DNA from: Archangium gephyra
GTDB lineage: Bacteria > Myxococcota > Myxococcia > Myxococcales > Myxococcaceae
Assembly: GCA_003243425.1 (NCBI GenBank)
Contig: QFQP01000003.1
Location: 248,001 to 312,000 of the forward strand
Direction: 5' to 3'
Length of the DNA stretch: 64,000 nt
Shown here: in pieces, positions 55,934 through 64,000 of the stretch
Layout of the letters: each line of letters opens with the position of its first letter
How positions within the stretch are numbered: the stretch's first letter is position 1
Position numbers and translations under genes: made by a program
Notes under the pieces: model-generated
What the model saw: only the letters and a program-made list of their open reading frames with translations
Databases searched by the model: none
What the model was told of the DNA's origin: nothing

Positions 55934-58174
55934 TCAGGGAGACCACGGGGTGTTGCTGATCGGCTCGACGGCCCGGCACGGCTGACCACGCAGCGACGGG
56001 CACGGCGGGTACGCGGGCGAGACCGTGACGCCACTCAGGCGCGGCAACACCACCTTCGACGGGTGCGCTGCGTCGTGACCGACGCCGTACTTCACGCTGC
56101 GATCGAACGTCTTGAGCAGGAAGCGCCAGTCGGCGCGCACGCCACCGGGTGCATCGATGGCGATGCGGAGCTTCGAACCGGCACGAACCACGTGCGCGAA
56201 ACCCGCCGTACCGATGCGCATCTGCGTCCACTCTCCGGGGACCAGCGGCGACCAGGCGTCTTCACGCAGCGTCTGCGCCGGCCAGAACGTCGTCGCGTTC
56301 GGGCCGGGCTTGCGGTGGCCGGCGCGCAACCAACCCGACTGCACGTAGATCTCCTGACCATCGGGGCGCACCTCGGTGAGCGTCACTTCGACGTCGGCAT
56401 CGTCGACCGGCGAGTTGATCCACAAATCGACGCTCGCGGTGCCGAACATCGCGAACGACTCGGTCAGCGCATCGCTCTCGAAGATCACCGCTTCACCGGC
56501 CTGCGGCTGCTTCCACGCGTAGCGCGGCAGCTTGGCCCACACGTTCCCCCCGGGCGCGAGCACGTTCACCTGCCCCGCCTCCGGCACCAGCGCGAAGCTC
56601 GACGCGGCGTTGGTCTCGGTCGGCGGCGTCGTCGTCATGCGACCGTTCGACGCGAAGTGCAGCTCGAGCGCGTTGGTCTCGCTTGGCGGCCACTGCGTGA
56701 AGCTGCGCTCGAACACGAACTCCGGCGCGCCGGGATCGCTGGGCAGCCCCGCGCCGTTCTCGAACAAGATGCGAATCGGCGGCTCGGCCTTCCACGCGGC
56801 GAGCGCTTCTTCGTACGTCGCGTAGCGATTGAACCGCGAAGGCCCGAGCGACAACGCCGAGCCGAAGAACTCGGTGTAGAGCAGCGGCGACAGGTTGCGC
56901 ACCTTCGAGATGTCGGTGGGCACGCGCCTGGCGACGAACAGGTCGAGGAACGCCTGCCACTCGCTCAACACGTTGGGGTCGAAGCCTTCGATGTGAACGC
57001 CGTTGGTCGCGGTGATGCGCAGCGACGGCGAGTTCTTGAACTTGTCGAAGAGCAGAAAGAAGTACGGCCCGGTCTGCTCGTCCTGCCAGGCGCCGGTGAG
57101 GAACACCGGCACTTCGATCTGATCGGTGAAGAGCGACGGGTTGTAGCGATCGTGCTCCTCGGGAATGTTGAAGACGATCTGCCGCGCCTGCGCGACGTTG
57201 TCGATCATCTGGCTGTGGAGCAGCTGGTTCTCCTGACAGATGGTGTCACCGGCATCGACGCGCTTCTGCTCCCACTGCTGGCCGTAGGGCACCGCACGCG
57301 AGAGCACGTTGGTGACCCAGCTCACCGCGAAGCCGTCGTTGAGAATTCCGCCCGGCAGCAGCGTGGTGTCGGTGCTGCCGATGACCGACATCGGCGCGAT
57401 CGCCGCGAGCCCCGGAGGCCTGGCCGCCGCCACGAACAGCTGCGTGATGCCCGGGTACGAGAGGCCGACCATGCCCACCTTGTGGTGCTGCACCCAGTCC
57501 TGCGCGGCGACGATCTCGATCACGTCGTAGCCATCGAGGATCTGCAGCGTCTCGAAGTAGTCGTAGGCACCGCCAGAACACCCCGTACCGCGAATGTTCA
57601 CGCTCACCGTCGCGTAGCCCATCATGCCCGCCAGCATCGAAGACGCGTCGGTCGGCGGGTTGCACATGATGGGGAACTCGCCGCAGAGGAACTCGAAATC
57701 GGGGTTGGGGTCCTGCGGCCGCGACATGTCGTAGCCCGAGTAGCTCACGACGGTCGGGAACGGCCCGCGCCCATTGGGCAACGTGACCCACGCCGACAAC
57801 GTCGTGCCGTCGCGCATCGTCAGGTAGTTGAAGCCCGCGACCAGTTTCTGTTGCGCGTAGCGTTCAGGCTTCGGCGCGCTCGACTCGACCGACATCACCG
57901 TCAGCGGCTTCGTCGCTTCGGGGTCCTTGTCACCGGTCTTCACCACGTAGCCGGGGCCGGGCTTCAGCCGGCGGAACACGTAGCTCCCCTGAACATCGGC
58001 TTCGCCGCGCGCGACCTCTTTCCCGCTCGCGTCCACCACGAGCAACGTGGCGCCAGGCCTCGCGTGCGTCACGTGCAGCTGCTCCACGCTTTCACGAACC
58101 TGAAAGGTCGCTTCCTTCGCGCAGCCAGCCGCGCACACCATCACTGCGAACAACAGAAAATGTTGTGACCGCAT
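55934..58174 (-). CDS. CocE/NonD-family hydrolase lipoprotein
   Basis: Lipobox 'VMVCAAGC' and a carboxypeptidase-regulatory-like beta domain (about 20-110) precede an X-Pro dipeptidyl-peptidase S15/CocE domain. It has 'TLSAWVTLPNGRGPFPTVV', nucleophile Ser in 'VGMVGLSYPGITQ' (about 245), the catalytic Asp region 'VFLTGAWQDEQTG' and His in 'NGVHIEG'. The C-terminal jelly-roll (about 560-746) is the usual S15 tail. It would hydrolyse esters or amides outside the cytoplasm. The ATG at 58174 is favoured by AAGAGAG upstream; an in-frame TTG lies 5 codons before. Confidence 0.9.
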   Translation of the reverse strand: MRSQHFLLFAVMVCAAGCAKEATFQVRESVEQLHVTHARPGATLLVVDASGKEVARGEADVQGSYVFRRLKPGPGYVVKTGDKDPEATKPLTVMSVESSAPKPERYAQQKLVAGFNYLTMRDGTTLSAWVTLPNGRGPFPTVVSYSGYDMSRPQDPNPDFEFLCGEFPIMCNPPTDASSMLAGMMGYATVSVNIRGTGCSGGAYDYFETLQILDGYDVIEIVAAQDWVQHHKVGMVGLSYPGITQLFVAAARPPGLAAIAPMSVIGSTDTTLLPGGILNDGFAVSWVTNVLSRAVPYGQQWEQKRVDAGDTICQENQLLHSQMIDNVAQARQIVFNIPEEHDRYNPSLFTDQIEVPVFLTGAWQDEQTGPYFFLLFDKFKNSPSLRITATNGVHIEGFDPNVLSEWQAFLDLFVARRVPTDISKVRNLSPLLYTEFFGSALSLGPSRFNRYATYEEALAAWKAEPPIRILFENGAGLPSDPGAPEFVFERSFTQWPPSETNALELHFASNGRMTTTPPTETNAASSFALVPEAGQVNVLAPGGNVWAKLPRYAWKQPQAGEAVIFESDALTESFAMFGTASVDLWINSPVDDADVEVTLTEVRPDGQEIYVQSGWLRAGHRKPGPNATTFWPAQTLREDAWSPLVPGEWTQMRIGTAGFAHVVRAGSKLRIAIDAPGGVRADWRFLLKTFDRSVKYGVGHDAAHPSKVVLPRLSGVTVSPAYPPCPSLRGQPCRAVEPISNTPWSP

Positions 58175-58220
58175 GGTCTCTCTTTTCAAAAGGTGCGGCG
58201 GTGTAACTGTGAGACGTCCG

Positions 58221-58880
58221 TCAGCGCAAGTGCGCGAGGAGATCTTCGGGGCGTTCGAGGAGCAATTTCGCGCCGTGCTGCGTCAACTCGTCGCGACCAC
58301 GAAAGCCCCAGAGCACGCCCACGGAGATCATGCCCGCGCGGTTCGCGGTGATGGCGTCGATCTTCGTGTCACCCACGAAGCCGATGCGGTGCGGCAGCAC
58401 GTTGAGCGCCAGCGCGAGCTCGAAGGCCGCAGTGGGGTCGGGCTTACGGGGAACACCGTCGCGCTCGCCACGCACGTCGACGAAGGGAAAGCGTGAGAAC
58501 GCCTGCTTCACCAGGTGCTTCGTGAAGTCGTCGCGCTTGTTCGAGAGCACCGCCATCGGCCGGCCGCTCGCCACGATGGCGCCCAGCATCTCTTCGATGC
58601 CCGGGTACGGCCTGGAGTTGTGGTGATCGAGCGCTGCGTAGCGAACGCGGTAGTCCTCGAGCAGCGCGGGCATGTCATCGACTACACCGCCAGCAGCGGT
58701 CACCGCGCGCCGAATGAGGTTCTCGGCGCCCTCGCCCACGAACTCTTTGTAGCGATCGACGGCGTGCGGCTCGAGACCGCGGCCCTTCAGCACTTCGTTC
58801 ATCGAAATGCCGATGTCGGCGATCGAATCAGCCAGCGTGCCGTCGAGATCGAAGATGAAAGCGTCGAAGCGGAAGGTCAC
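58221..58880 (-). CDS. HAD-family phosphatase, phosphoglycolate phosphatase-like
   Basis: The 219-aa protein has HAD motif I 'FDLDGTLADS', motif II 'VLSNKRDD', Lys in 'RKPDPTAA' and motif IV 'GFVGDTKIDAITANRAG', with the helical cap of Gph-type enzymes ('FVGEGAENLIRRAV'). Hydrolysis of 2-phosphoglycolate is the likely but not certain activity. GTG start overlaps the preceding stop (GTGA). Confidence 0.85.
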   Translation of the reverse strand: MTFRFDAFIFDLDGTLADSIADIGISMNEVLKGRGLEPHAVDRYKEFVGEGAENLIRRAVTAAGGVVDDMPALLEDYRVRYAALDHHNSRPYPGIEEMLGAIVASGRPMAVLSNKRDDFTKHLVKQAFSRFPFVDVRGERDGVPRKPDPTAAFELALALNVLPHRIGFVGDTKIDAITANRAGMISVGVLWGFRGRDELTQHGAKLLLERPEDLLAHLR

Positions 58881-59491
58881 GCGGTCGCAGTCGGCTCGGT
58901 GCGGAGGTTCACCAGCACGGCTTCGCGCACCAGCTTGCGCAGCACGTTCTGCTTCATTTCATCGAGCTCGCTGATGGCGAAGGTGTCGCCCTGCAGCTCG
59001 TTCGACGACGGGAGCTGACCGGCCTTGAGGAACTTCACGAGCACCGCGCGCTCTTCAGGGACGATGCGGGCGAACAGGCCGTTGGCGAAGTACGACGGCG
59101 CACCGTCTTCGAGCGCTTCCGAGGCTTCGGGCGCGTTCTCGAGCACCAGCGCGCGCAGCGACTTGACGATGGGCTGAACGGGGTTGGGCAGGCGGTTGAT
59201 GAGCCCTTCGATGTCGGCCTTTTCGAGCGCGGACTTCACCGTGGGGTGCAGCTCGGGCGGTTTGGCAGCCGGTACCCGCTTCACGGCCGCGGGCTTCTTC
59301 GCGGCAACGACCTTCTTCGCGGTCGGCTTCTTCTTCGCGGGCGAGGCCTTCTTCGCGGCCACGGGCTTCTTCTTCGCGACCGCCTTCTTCGCGAGAGCCT
59401 TTTTCGCGGCCTTCTTCGGCTTCGCGACGAGCTTCTTCGACTTCACCTTGCTGCCGGACTTCGCCTTTTTCTTCGCACGGGCGTTCGCCAT
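58877..59491 (-). CDS. histone H1-like tail fused to a DUF1801-like domain
   Basis: Residues 1-85 are Lys/Ala-rich, with repeated KKAxAKKxPxAAKK units as in histone H1-like bacterial proteins and AlgP. Residues about 90-204 resemble DUF1801/YdhG domains ('IVKSLRALVLENAPEASEALEDGAPSYFANGLFARI', 'ERAVLVKFLKAGQLP'). The tail should bind DNA or polyanions nonspecifically; the domain's role is unknown. The ATG at 59491 begins MANARAKKKAK. Divergent from the FrnE-like gene. Confidence 0.78.
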   Translation of the reverse strand: MANARAKKKAKSGSKVKSKKLVAKPKKAAKKALAKKAVAKKKPVAAKKASPAKKKPTAKKVVAAKKPAAVKRVPAAKPPELHPTVKSALEKADIEGLINRLPNPVQPIVKSLRALVLENAPEASEALEDGAPSYFANGLFARIVPEERAVLVKFLKAGQLPSSNELQGDTFAISELDEMKQNVLRKLVREAVLVNLRTEPTATA

Positions 59492-59556
59492 GAGGCCGCG
59501 GACGCTAGCCGTGCGCTCAGGGGCCGGCATGGGAAAAGTGTGAGATGCACGCGCGC

Positions 59557-60162
59557 ATGGCACCCCTCTCCGTCACCGTGTGGTCCGACTATGTATGTCC
59601 GTGGTGCTACATCGGCACCAGTGAGCTCGCGACGCTCGAAGGTGAGTTCGAGTTCAAGGTCGACTGGCGCCCGTTCATGTTGCGGCCCGACGCGCCGGAA
59701 GAAGGCTGGGAGTTGCCTGAGCGCATTCGCGCTTCCATCGCCGACCCCAACAACCCGCTGAAGCTGCGCGCGCAGAAGCTGGGCATCACCATCAATCACC
59801 GCATGCAGGTGCCCAACAGCCGGCGCGCACACGAAGCGACCGAGTACGCGCGTGCCCACGGCAAGCTCGAGGCGTTTCATCATGAGGTGCTCGTTCGCTA
59901 CTGGACCCACGGCGACGACATTCACGACTGGGCGGTGCTCAAGGCCGTCGCAGCGCACGCAGGGCTCGACGGCGAAGAAATGCAGCGCGAAGTCGACGCC
60001 GGAAAGTGGAAGGCCGCCGTGGACGCGGGCCTCGAGGCGGCCGCCGAGGTCGGCGTGAGCGCAGTGCCGACCTTCGTCATCGGCGAGAAGTTCGGGGTGC
60101 AGGGCGCGCAGGAAGCCGCGGTGTTCCGTCAGGCCTTCAAGCGGCTGCAGAGCGGCATCTGA
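59557..60162 (+). CDS. DsbA-family oxidoreductase (FrnE-like)
   Basis: The thioredoxin-fold active site CPWC is in 'WSDYVCPWCYIGTSELATL' near the N terminus, and the cis-Pro region is 'GVSAVPTFVIGEKFGVQGAQ'. The helical insertion and absence of a signal peptide mark the cytoplasmic FrnE/2-hydroxychromene isomerase-like branch of DsbA (201 aa from ATG 59557; an ATG four codons earlier is possible). It is likely a disulfide oxidoreductase. Confidence 0.9.
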   Translation: MAPLSVTVWSDYVCPWCYIGTSELATLEGEFEFKVDWRPFMLRPDAPEEGWELPERIRASIADPNNPLKLRAQKLGITINHRMQVPNSRRAHEATEYARAHGKLEAFHHEVLVRYWTHGDDIHDWAVLKAVAAHAGLDGEEMQREVDAGKWKAAVDAGLEAAAEVGVSAVPTFVIGEKFGVQGAQEAAVFRQAFKRLQSGI

Positions 60163-60192
60163 ACCGAGTCAGGGTGCAGGAACGCGGGTGCT

Positions 60193-60634
60193 AGGTCGCG
60201 CGGCAAGAACGCAACCTTCCAGGCCGACGATGCGCTGCAGCAGCTGGCGTCGGCGTACGAACTCGACGTGATCGACCTGGTGTCGACGGGCTTCGGCAAG
60301 TCGCTCGATTCGTCGCCGGCGAGCATCGTGGTGATCGAAGAGACGCTCGCGGTGTACGCAGACAGTCTCTCGGCGGCGCAACCCAGCGAAGAACAGATAT
60401 GGCAGTTCGCGAAGGCGTTCGGCTGCGACGTCGGCGAAGTGCTGCGCAAACACCACGGCGGCACGTGGGGGGCAGATCACGCTCGATGGCAAGACGGCGC
60501 CGGGCCTTCGCTGCGCCGACGGCTCGTTCATCTGGCCCTGCGCGCGCGTCTACAAACGACTCACCGAAGGCGCAGAGAACAACGTGCTGCACTACTTCCA
60601 GAGCCTCGTCAGGCCGCCTTCTTCGCCCTCTTGA
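60193..60634 (+). pseudogene. frameshifted conserved-type gene (about 145 aa)
   Basis: One frame reads ATFQADDALQQLASAYELDV, continues through 'EEQIWQFAKAFGCDVGEVLRKHHGGTWG', and degenerates into Arg-rich sequence after the G6 run at 60467-60472. Reading one base out from there restores plausible protein: 'QITLDGKTAPGLRCADG', 'FIWPCARVYKRLTEGAENN' and 'VLHYFQSLV', to a TGA at 60632-60634. One extra G therefore explains the break. No ATG lies in frame at the 5' end (GTG 60268 is internal), so the start may also be damaged. Intact homologues seem likely, but the family is not recognised. Confidence 0.65.
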
Positions 60635-60971
60635 GCCGCGCGACGTTCTCTTCGACCCACACCGTGAGCTGCTTCACGCGCTCGGCGGCTTCACGACCAA
60701 TCGGCGTCAGCGAGTACTCCACGCGCGGCGGAATCTCCGGGTACGCCTTGCGGTGCACGAAGCCCTCTTCTTCGAGCTGCTGAAGCGTCTGGGCGAGCAT
60801 CTTCTCGCTGACGCCGCCGACCTTCCGGGCCAGCTCGCGGAACCGGTACGTCTTCTCGAGCAGCGCGATCAGCACCAGCACGCCCCAGCGCGAGGTGAGC
60901 GTGTCGAGAATGCCCCGCGTCGGGCAGTCGTGCGCGTAGACGTTTCCCGGTGGCAGCTTGCGAGAGGCCAT
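60609..60971 (-). CDS. HxlR-family transcriptional regulator
   Basis: The 120-aa winged-helix protein has the HxlR pattern: Cys near the N terminus ('VYAHDCPTRGILDTLTSRWGVLVLIAL'), 'RFRELARKVGGVSEKMLAQTLQQLEEEGFVHR' as recognition helix, and 'PPRVEYSLTPIGREA' as wing. The single N-terminal Cys is the redox/electrophile sensor in related quinone-responsive regulators (QorR, YodB). It is divergent from the QorB-like gene, exactly the qorR-qorB arrangement, so it probably represses that gene. Confidence 0.92.
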   Translation of the reverse strand: MASRKLPPGNVYAHDCPTRGILDTLTSRWGVLVLIALLEKTYRFRELARKVGGVSEKMLAQTLQQLEEEGFVHRKAYPEIPPRVEYSLTPIGREAAERVKQLTVWVEENVARLKRAKKAA

Positions 60972-60975
60972 GCGA

Positions 60976-61016
60976 GGCACTTACCAAAAGGTGGGTACTT
61001 GCGAGAAGTAAGTGCC
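60976..61016. promoter_or_regulatory. probable HxlR operator in divergent promoter
   Basis: GGCACTTAC (60976-60984) and GTAAGTGCC (61008-61016) form a perfect 9-bp inverted repeat. A second, inner repeat TACTT (60996-61000) / AAGTA (61006-61010) overlaps its right arm. The TACTT-N-AAGTA type is characteristic of HxlR-family sites. The region lies between the regulator start and the QorB-like start and could control both. Confidence 0.65.
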
Positions 61017-61059
61017 CGTCTTAATCCTCGACGCATCAACCCGTTTGAGGAGCAACAGA

Positions 61060-61905
61060 ATGATCGTGGTCACTGGAGCATCAGGTCAGCTGGGTCGTCT
61101 CGTCGTCGAACAACTGCGCGCGAAGAACGAGAAGGTCGTCGCCGCGGTGCGCACGCCCGAGAAGGCGCAGGCGCTGTCGTCGCTGGGCGCCGAGGTTCGC
61201 TGGGCCGATTACGACAAGCCCGAATCGCTCGAAGCGGCGTTCAAGGGCGCCGACAAGCTGCTGCTCATCTCGGGCAGTGACGTCGGCAAGCGGGTGCCGC
61301 AACACCAGGCGGCCATCGACGCGGCGAAGAGGGCCGGCGTGAAGCTGCTCGTCTACACGAGCGCACCGAAGGCTTCGACCAGCGGCCTCAAGCTGGCTGG
61401 CGAGCACAAAGCGACCGAAGCGGCGATCATCGCCAGCGGCGTGCCGTACGTGTTCCTGCGCAACGGCTGGTACATCGAGAACTACACGCGCGGTCTCGAG
61501 GGCACGCTGGCGCAAGGCGCGGTGTATGGCGCGGCGGCCGACGGCCGTATCTCGGGGGCGTCACGGGCCGACTTTGCAGCGGCCGCCGTCGCGGTGCTCA
61601 CCACGCCCGGCCACGAAGGGAAGATCTACGAGCTGGGCGGCGCCCCGTTCACCATGAAGGACTTCGCCGACAAGGTCTCGGCGTGGTCGGGCAAGACCAT
61701 CAACTACGTGAACATGAGCGAGCGCGAATATCGCGACCTGCTGGTGAAGGTCGGTCTTCCGGCGCCGTTCGCGGAGATCCTCGCCGACTCCGACGCCAAC
61801 ATCGCGAAGGGTGCGCTCGAGATTCCCGGCGGCGATCTGCAGAAGCTCATCGGCCGCGCGCCCGAGACCGTCGAGCAGGTGCTCGCTCGTCTGCCGAAAC
61901 CTTGA
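61060..61905 (+). CDS. NmrA-type NAD(P)H:quinone oxidoreductase (QorB-like)
   Basis: The 281-aa SDR protein starts MIVVTGASGQLGRLVVEQL (Rossmann GxxGxxG) with GAGGAG 7 bases upstream. It has 'VVAAVRTPEKA', 'KLLVYTSAPKAS', 'VFLRNGWYIENY' and 'SRADFAAAAVAVLT', all typical of the QorB/NmrA group that reduces quinones with NADPH. Gene order with the HxlR regulator supports a quinone-stress role. Confidence 0.9.
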   Translation: MIVVTGASGQLGRLVVEQLRAKNEKVVAAVRTPEKAQALSSLGAEVRWADYDKPESLEAAFKGADKLLLISGSDVGKRVPQHQAAIDAAKRAGVKLLVYTSAPKASTSGLKLAGEHKATEAAIIASGVPYVFLRNGWYIENYTRGLEGTLAQGAVYGAAADGRISGASRADFAAAAVAVLTTPGHEGKIYELGGAPFTMKDFADKVSAWSGKTINYVNMSEREYRDLLVKVGLPAPFAEILADSDANIAKGALEIPGGDLQKLIGRAPETVEQVLARLPKP

Positions 61906-61912
61906 AGAACCA

Positions 61913-61945
61913 CGGCGGTGGCGCTCACGAGGAGCACCACCGCCG
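61913..61945. terminator. terminator-like hairpin between convergent genes
   Basis: CGGCGGTGG (61913-61921) pairs with CCACCGCCG (61937-61945), a perfect 9-bp stem with a 15-base loop, between the QorB-like stop and the aceA stop. The minus-strand side is followed by TGGTTCTTC, a weak U-rich tract. It probably serves both genes. Confidence 0.6.
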
Positions 61946-61953
61946 AGAAAACG

Positions 61954-63231
61954 TCAGAACTGGTGCTGCTCGGTCGAGTCGTGCAGCGCCTTGGTCTCCG
62001 ACAGACCGCCCGAGATCACCTCGGCGACGACGTCGAAGTAGCCGGTGCCGACTTCACGCTGATGGCGCGTCGCCGTGTAGCCCTGCTTCTCAGCGTTGAA
62101 CTCGGCCTGCTGCAGCTGGCTGTAGGCCGCCATGCCGCCCTCGCGGTACTGCGAGGCGAGCTCGAACATTCCGTAGTTGAGCGAGTGGAAGCCGGCGAGC
62201 GTGACGAACTGGTACTTGTAGCCCATCGCTCCCAGCTCACGCTGGAACTTCGCGATCGTCGCGTCGTCGAGGTTCTTCTTCCAGTTGAACGACGGCGAGC
62301 AGTTGTACGCGAGCATCTTGTTGGGGAACTTCTCGCGGATGGCCTCCGAGAAGCGCTTGGCCTGCTTGAGGTCCGGCGTGCTCGTCTCGCACCAGATGAG
62401 GTCGGCGTACGGCGCGTAGGCGAGGCCGCGGGCGATCGCGAAGTCGTCGCCGTTGCCCTTCAGACGGTAGAAGCCTTCGGCCGTGCGGTCCTTGCTGGCG
62501 ATGAACGGCAGGTCGCGCTCGTCGATGTCGCTGGTGATGAGCTTGGCCGACTGCGCGTCGGTGCGCGCGATGAGCACCGTGGGCACGTCGCACACGTCGG
62601 CAGCCAGGCGAGCCGACACGAGGCTGCGAATGAACTGCGAGGTCGGCACCAGCACCTTGCCGCCCATGTGGCCGCACTTCTTTTCCGACGCGAGCTGGTC
62701 TTCGAAGTGAACGCCGCCGGCGCCCGCTTCGATCATCGCCTTCATCAGCTCGAACACGTTGAGCGGGCCACCAAAGCCGGCTTCAGCGTCAGCCACCATC
62801 GGCACCAGCCAGTTGCGGTCCTTCTTGCCTTCCGCGTGGTCGATCTGATCGGCGCGGCGCAGCGCCGAGTTGATGCGCTTGACCAGCGTGGGCACCGAGT
62901 CGACCGGGTACAGCGACTGGTCGGGGTACATCTGACCCGAGGTGTTGGCGTCGGCGGCGACCTGCCAACCCGAGATGTAGAGCGCCTCGAGGCCCGCGCG
63001 AACCATCTGCACGGCCTGGCCGCCGGTCATCGCGCCGAGCGCGTTCACGTAGCTGCGGGTGTTGATGAGCTCCCACAGGCGCATCGCGCCGAGTCGGGCC
63101 AGCGTGTACTCAATCTTGACCGAGCCACGGAGCTTCTCGACGTCGGCCTTCGAGTAGGGCCGCGTGATGCCGTCGAAGCGGTTCGCGTGCAGGTCGCCAG
63201 TGGTCAGGTTCGTCTTCGCGGTCTCGGTCAT
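61954..63231 (-). CDS. aceA: isocitrate lyase
   Basis: The 425-aa protein has the isocitrate lyase active-site motif 'SEKKCGHMGGKVLVP' with its catalytic Cys, metal-binding 'MVADAEAGFGG', 'YNCSPSFNWKKNLDD' and the N-terminal 'YTLARLGAMRLWELI'. It splits isocitrate into glyoxylate and succinate. The ATG at 63231 has GGAG 7 bases upstream. It is co-directional with aceB upstream, 103 bases apart. Confidence 0.97.
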   Translation of the reverse strand: MTETAKTNLTTGDLHANRFDGITRPYSKADVEKLRGSVKIEYTLARLGAMRLWELINTRSYVNALGAMTGGQAVQMVRAGLEALYISGWQVAADANTSGQMYPDQSLYPVDSVPTLVKRINSALRRADQIDHAEGKKDRNWLVPMVADAEAGFGGPLNVFELMKAMIEAGAGGVHFEDQLASEKKCGHMGGKVLVPTSQFIRSLVSARLAADVCDVPTVLIARTDAQSAKLITSDIDERDLPFIASKDRTAEGFYRLKGNGDDFAIARGLAYAPYADLIWCETSTPDLKQAKRFSEAIREKFPNKMLAYNCSPSFNWKKNLDDATIAKFQRELGAMGYKYQFVTLAGFHSLNYGMFELASQYREGGMAAYSQLQQAEFNAEKQGYTATRHQREVGTGYFDVVAEVISGGLSETKALHDSTEQHQF

Positions 63232-63334
63232 GACTTCTCTCCTTCGGTTTGGTGCTGCGGGCAGGTCGGTGCCGTTCACGGCTCCAGAAATTTGGAAACC
63301 GTGTCGGGTCACCGCTTGGGTTCGGTGATTCAGG

Positions 63335-64000
63335 TCAGGTGGTGACTTCGGAGGACAACAGCCGTTGGTAGGCGGGCAACGTGAGGAACTCTTCGAACTG
63401 CGGCGCGGTCGAGAGCGAACGGAACAGCGCCTTCGCTTCGTCGAACTTTCCGCCGGTGGCGTCGCGCAGCTCTTCAGCGATCACCTGGTCGAGCTTCTCG
63501 ACGGTGATGTGCTTGTGGTGCAGCTGCTGCCAGATCTGCGCGCGTGAGATCTCAGCCGTGGCCGCGTCTTCCATGAGGTTGAAGAGCGGCACGCAGCCCA
63601 GCCCGCGCAGCCACGCTTCGAGGTAGCGCACGCCGACGCGAACGTTGTGGCGCAGCCCGTCTTCGGTGCGCGTGCCTTCGGGCACACGCAGCAGCTCTTC
63701 GCGGCCGACCTTGACGTCTTCGCGCAGCACGTGGAGCTGGTTGGGCGTCTTCATGTGCGCGTCGAAGATGGCCTTCGCCACCGGAACGAGCGCCGGGTGC
63801 GCCACCCACGTGCCGTCGTGACCGTCTTTGACTTCGCGTTCCTTGTCGGCGCGCACGCGGGCCATCGCCGCTTCGTTCGCCGCCGGGTCGTCCTTGATCG
63901 GAATCTGCGCCGCCATGCCGCCCATCGCGAACGCGCCGCGGCGGTGGCAGGTCTGAATCAACTTCTGCGCGTACGCGCGCAGAAAACCCTTGTCCATCGT
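63335..64000 (-). CDS. aceB: malate synthase A, C-terminal part (cut by window edge)
   Basis: The reading frame runs off the window end, so the N-terminal half is missing. What is present starts '(T)MDKGFLRAYAQKLIQTCHRRGAFAMGGMAAQIPIKDD', the malate synthase A core, then 'VRVGVRYLEAWLRGLGCVPLFNLMEDAATAEISRAQIWQ', with the catalytic Asp region and the C-terminal helical plug. It condenses glyoxylate with acetyl-CoA. With aceA it forms the glyoxylate shunt. Confidence 0.95.
   Translation of the reverse strand, partial: TMDKGFLRAYAQKLIQTCHRRGAFAMGGMAAQIPIKDDPAANEAAMARVRADKEREVKDGHDGTWVAHPALVPVAKAIFDAHMKTPNQLHVLREDVKVGREELLRVPEGTRTEDGLRHNVRVGVRYLEAWLRGLGCVPLFNLMEDAATAEISRAQIWQQLHHKHITVEKLDQVIAEELRDATGGKFDEAKALFRSLSTAPQFEEFLTLPAYQRLLSSEVTT

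Overview
High-GC (about two-thirds G+C), densely packed chromosomal DNA, most likely from a myxobacterium (Myxococcota). The evidence is a pair of MYXO-CTERM-type Cys-rich exported proteins, many lipoproteins with 'DAG' or 'GGGSAT' low-complexity repeats, delta-60 repeat lipoproteins, a Ser/Thr kinase with a PilZ-like domain, and Hsp70/J-protein paralogues. No tRNA, rRNA, CRISPR array, insertion sequence or prophage was recognised. It looks like ordinary chromosome rather than an island.

Layout. 0-8 kb: holB and a small partner gene, a propeller-like protein, a TIGR02757-like protein, a Rieske protein, PolX, then a kinase-PilZ-J-like-TPR protein overlapping a CPBP intramembrane protease. 7.9-12.4 kb: a degenerate glutamine-amidotransferase-like gene divergent from a lidless Hsp70 / J-protein / CvpA-like operon, with a perfect palindrome between them. 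12.5-22 kb: speA plus a diguanylate cyclase. On the minus strand follow glpX, SRPBCC, a 58-aa ORF, a histone-deacetylase fusion and OsmC, then a thioesterase divergent from an exported phosphodiesterase-family enzyme. 22-29 kb: a repeat-rich Cys-rich protein, a PHA-system-like protein, an orphan SNF2 helicase, an amine-oxidase-family flavoprotein, and small hypotheticals ending in a strong hairpin and a GC minisatellite.

29.4-35.3 kb: a tightly overlapping eight-gene minus-strand operon. It holds an alkyl-DHAP-synthase-like flavoprotein, a GlcE-like flavoprotein, a GlcF-like Fe-S protein, a diacylglycerol-kinase-family protein, a hot-dog thioesterase, two coiled-coil proteins and a Bor-like lipoprotein. 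This is the most attractive candidate for an undescribed pathway, probably envelope (ether) lipid chemistry. 35.4-42.2 kb: a NAPE-PLD-like lipoprotein, a large Cys/Gly-rich lipoprotein, two tandem MYXO-CTERM paralogues and two tandem delta-60 lipoproteins.

42.2-51.6 kb: a TIGR01777 epimerase, aspS, a metalloprotease-like lipoprotein with a barrel-like partner, a TipA-like MerR regulator with a textbook 19-bp-spacer promoter, truA, recJ and a lipoprotein. 51.7-58.2 kb: an MBOAT acyltransferase overlapping a dual-SGNH protein (a probable polymer O-acylation pair) and a CocE-type hydrolase lipoprotein. 58.2-64 kb: gph-like, a histone-H1-tailed DUF1801 protein, a DsbA/FrnE-like protein, a frameshifted gene, a divergent HxlR/QorB pair with its operator, and the glyoxylate shunt (aceA, and aceB cut by the window edge).

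All calls come from reading the sequence. No database search was run, so family names rest on recognisable motifs, length and context.
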